A DNA stretch of 8,608 nt from Gammaproteobacteria bacterium. GTDB taxonomy: Bacteria; Pseudomonadota; Gammaproteobacteria; Thiohalospirales; Thiohalospiraceae. Each line of letters opens with the position of its first letter. Position 1 is the stretch's first letter. Below are positions 7,103 to 8,608 of this stretch, one piece after another. A program made the translations under genes and the position numbers. The notes below the pieces were generated by a model. It worked only from the letters and a program-made list of their open reading frames with translations, did not search any database and was not told the origin of the DNA. Where the stretch lies: positions 1 to 8,608 of the forward strand of contig DRMK01000067.1 in the NCBI GenBank assembly GCA_011322575.1, given 5' to 3'.

Positions 7103-7921
7103 ATGTCACTGGAGCTGAAACAGATCGGAATCATCGCCCAGAAGGAGTTCTGGGACCGCATCCGCAACAGGTGGGTGCTGGCGGTGAGCGTGATATTCAC
7201 CTTCTTCGCCCTGGTAATAGCCTATTTCGGTGCCTCCCAGCGGGGAGTGGTGGGGTTCAGCAACATCGAGCTGACCATTGCCAGCCTGGTCAGCCTGGCC
7301 ATCTATCTGGTGCCGCTCATCGCCCTGATACTCGGTTTTGACACCATCGTGGGCGAGCGGGAGCGCGGCTCGCTGGATTTGCTGCTCTCCCTGCCCATCA
7401 GCCGGCTCGAGCTGCTGCTGGGGAAATATCTCGGACTCTCCAGCGCGCTGGCCTTCTCCACCGTGGCCGGATTCGGCCTGGTGGGCCTGTTTCTCTCCTA
7501 CCACATCGACCTGCCCGCCCTTGCCCAGTATGCCGGCTTCATGCTCAGCACCATCTTCATGGGAATGGCGTTTCTCAGCCTGTCGTTTCTCGTCTCGGTA
7601 CTGGCGGGCAACAAGACTACCGCCAGCGGCGCAGCGGTCGCCTTGTGGTTCTTCTATGTGTTGATATACGATCTGATCCTGCTGGGGATCCTGGTGGTGA
7701 CCGAAGGGCAGGTGGGAGGCGATCTCTTCCCCTATCTGCTGCTGCTCAATCCGGCGGATATCTTCCGCATCCTCAACATCTTTGGCCTGGAGCAGGTGAA
7801 GACCCTCTATGGTCTGGCCACCGTATTCCCCGAATCGCTGGCCAGCCCTTGGGTGTTGAGCGGCGCCATGCTGTTCTGGATAGTGGCCCCGCTGGGGCTG
7901 GCGTACTGGAAGTTCAGGTAA
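7103..7921 (+). CDS. nosY: NosY, ABC-2 type membrane permease of the NosDFY complex
   Basis: Inner-membrane subunit that pairs with the ATPase NosF and contacts periplasmic NosD during CuZ maturation. It has 272 residues, as expected for NosY. The N-terminus has an amphipathic stretch (residues 5-22, KQIGIIAQKEFWDRIRNRW) typical of ABC-2 permeases, then about six membrane segments near 24-42, 56-79, 110-132, 142-168, 176-199 and 250-268. The conserved cytoplasmic motif GERERGSLDLLLSLPISR is at 84-101, the likely coupling region for NosF. The ATG at 7103 is chosen because it gives the family's N-terminus, lies one base after the nosF stop, and has a GGTGG ribosome site at 7092-7096. The same frame is open further upstream inside nosF, but that extension has no family character. 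Confidence 0.95.
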   Translation: MSLELKQIGIIAQKEFWDRIRNRWVLAVSVIFTFFALVIAYFGASQRGVVGFSNIELTIASLVSLAIYLVPLIALILGFDTIVGERERGSLDLLLSLPISRLELLLGKYLGLSSALAFSTVAGFGLVGLFLSYHIDLPALAQYAGFMLSTIFMGMAFLSLSFLVSVLAGNKTTASGAAVALWFFYVLIYDLILLGILVVTEGQVGGDLFPYLLLLNPADIFRILNIFGLEQVKTLYGLATVFPESLASPWVLSGAMLFWIVAPLGLAYWKFR

Positions 7922-7937
7922 CGGGAGAGACTCGACG

Positions 7938-8444
7938 ATGAGACACGCCGCGACGATGGCGACACTGATACTGGCGGCAGCACTCACCGGTTGCTCCGGG
8001 GAGAAACCCGCTGTCCAGGCGCTGGAGCCGGACAGGAGCTCCATCTGCGCCCTGGATGGCATGCTGTTGCTCGACTACCCCGGACCCAAGGGGCAGATCC
8101 TGTACAAGGATGGGGAGCGGGAGTTTTACTGTGACACCATCGAGCTACTCTCCATCTACCTGCGGCCGGAGCAGCAGCGAGGCATCAGGGCCATATTCAC
8201 CCAGGACATGGGCAGCACCGACTGGAAAGAGCCCAGGGACCACTGGATCGACGCCACCAAGGCATTCTACGTGCGCGGCAGCGACCTGCACGGATCCATG
8301 GGGCCCACCTTCGCCACCTTCGCCCGCAGGGAGGATGCCAACTCCTTTATCGAAAAACATGGCGGAGAGCTGCTGCGCTTCGACCAGATAACCGTGGAGA
8401 TGGTGGACCTGCGCGGCGGCGCAAAACATGACGACTCCATGTAA
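7938..8444 (+). CDS. nosL: NosL, lipoprotein copper chaperone for NosZ
   Basis: Membrane-anchored periplasmic protein that binds Cu(I) and delivers copper to the NosZ maturation machinery. The 168-residue protein has a lipoprotein signal peptide with lipobox LTGC, so Cys19 would be lipidated and the mature protein starts there. The NosL/MerB-like fold signature follows: C37 and the GM at 41-42, then DYPGPKGQI (46-54), and FYCDT (63-67). Where many NosL proteins have CxxCGM, this one has CALDGM, so the second Cys is Asp40. Other possible copper ligands are Met91 (QDMGS) and His118 or Met121 in the LHGSMGPTF stretch. GGGAGAG (7923-7929) lies 8 nt before the ATG; an in-frame ATG at 7956 would shorten the signal peptide too much. 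It is 16 nt after nosY and so co-transcribed with it. Confidence 0.93.
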   Translation: MRHAATMATLILAAALTGCSGEKPAVQALEPDRSSICALDGMLLLDYPGPKGQILYKDGEREFYCDTIELLSIYLRPEQQRGIRAIFTQDMGSTDWKEPRDHWIDATKAFYVRGSDLHGSMGPTFATFARREDANSFIEKHGGELLRFDQITVEMVDLRGGAKHDDSM

Positions 8445-8457
8445 GGTAAATGCGGCA

Positions 8458-8608
8458 ATGGACAATTTCTACGAAAATCTGGCCCCGGAAGACATCCAGG
8501 TACTGGACAGTCTCTCCAAGCTGCTGATCGAGCTTAGGGAGAGCCGCTCGGCCCTGCTGGATCATTTTGGGGCGGCAGACGACGAGGGGCTGCTGGAAAA
8601 GATCCGCA
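8458..8608 (+). CDS. Unknown protein after nosL, 5' end (partial)
   Basis: Fifty codons are visible before the window ends. The ATG at 8458 is 13 nt after the nosL stop, with AAGGT (8443-8447) as a fair ribosome site, so it is probably the last or a further gene of the nos transcript. An in-frame ATG at 8428 would add ten residues and overlap nosL, but has no ribosome site. The product begins MDNFYENLAPEDIQVLDSL and continues as acidic, leucine-rich and probably helical sequence (SKLLIELRESRSALLDHFG), with no signal peptide or membrane segment, so it is probably cytoplasmic. I do not recognise the family. It is not one of the usual nos accessory genes (nosX/apbE, tatE, cytochromes) on what is visible. 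Confidence 0.65.
   Translation, partial: MDNFYENLAPEDIQVLDSLSKLLIELRESRSALLDHFGAADDEGLLEKIR

Noticed and set aside
5851..7200. Open frame of 449 codons antisense to nosD/nosF, and similar ones at 3832-4968 and 7106-8062
   Set aside because: Shadows of nosF, nosR and nosY. Their sequences are low in complexity (rich in Gln, His, Leu, Gly) and show no family motif or ribosome site.
6154..8444. Whether NosF, NosY and NosL might form an unrelated ABC system
   Set aside because: Order, lengths, motifs and linkage to nosZ, nosR and nosD fit the known NosDFYL assembly machinery fully.

Overview
The window holds one complete nitrous oxide reductase (nos) operon on the + strand, in the order nosZ-nosR-nosD-nosF-nosY-nosL. 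It is preceded by the 3' end of an HDOD-type regulatory gene and followed by the 5' end of a small gene I do not recognise. GC-rich coding sequence, a twin-arginine (clade I type) NosZ and an FNR/DNR-like palindrome upstream point to a denitrifying proteobacterium. The C-terminal part of NosZ reads most like marine or sulfur-oxidising gammaproteobacterial versions, but that placement is from memory and tentative.

Layout. 1-368: end of an HDOD/HD-like domain protein, followed by a probable intrinsic terminator (377-415). 416-633: regulatory region with a perfect TTGAC-N4-GTCAA box (491-504), a -10-like element placed as in a class II FNR promoter, a leader of about 95 nt, and a strong Shine-Dalgarno for nosZ. 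634-2631: nosZ, with all seven CuZ histidines and all CuA side-chain ligands present. 2632-2781: a 150-nt gap with two inverted-repeat structures and no evident gene. 2782-4914: nosR (TTG start). 4911-6173: nosD. 6154-7101: nosF (TTG start). 7103-7921: nosY. 7938-8444: nosL. 8458 to the end: truncated unknown gene. From nosR on, genes overlap or lie 16 nt apart or less, so translation is probably coupled.

How the parts fit. NosZ reduces N2O to N2 in the periplasm. NosR is a membrane flavo-iron-sulfur protein thought to feed electrons to NosZ and to be needed for its expression and activity. NosD, NosF and NosY form the ABC-type complex that matures the CuZ centre, and NosL is the lipoprotein copper chaperone that supplies copper to it. 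The FNR-type site suggests induction under low oxygen, with or without nitric oxide.

This is a known system, not a new one. The points worth a second look are: a lipobox-like LASC at the end of the NosZ Tat signal followed by a Gly/Ala/Ser linker, suggesting a membrane-tethered NosZ; two extra cysteines next to CuA ligands and a Trp-to-His change in the CuA loop; nosZ lying in front of nosR; hairpins in the nosZ-nosR gap; and the unknown gene after nosL.
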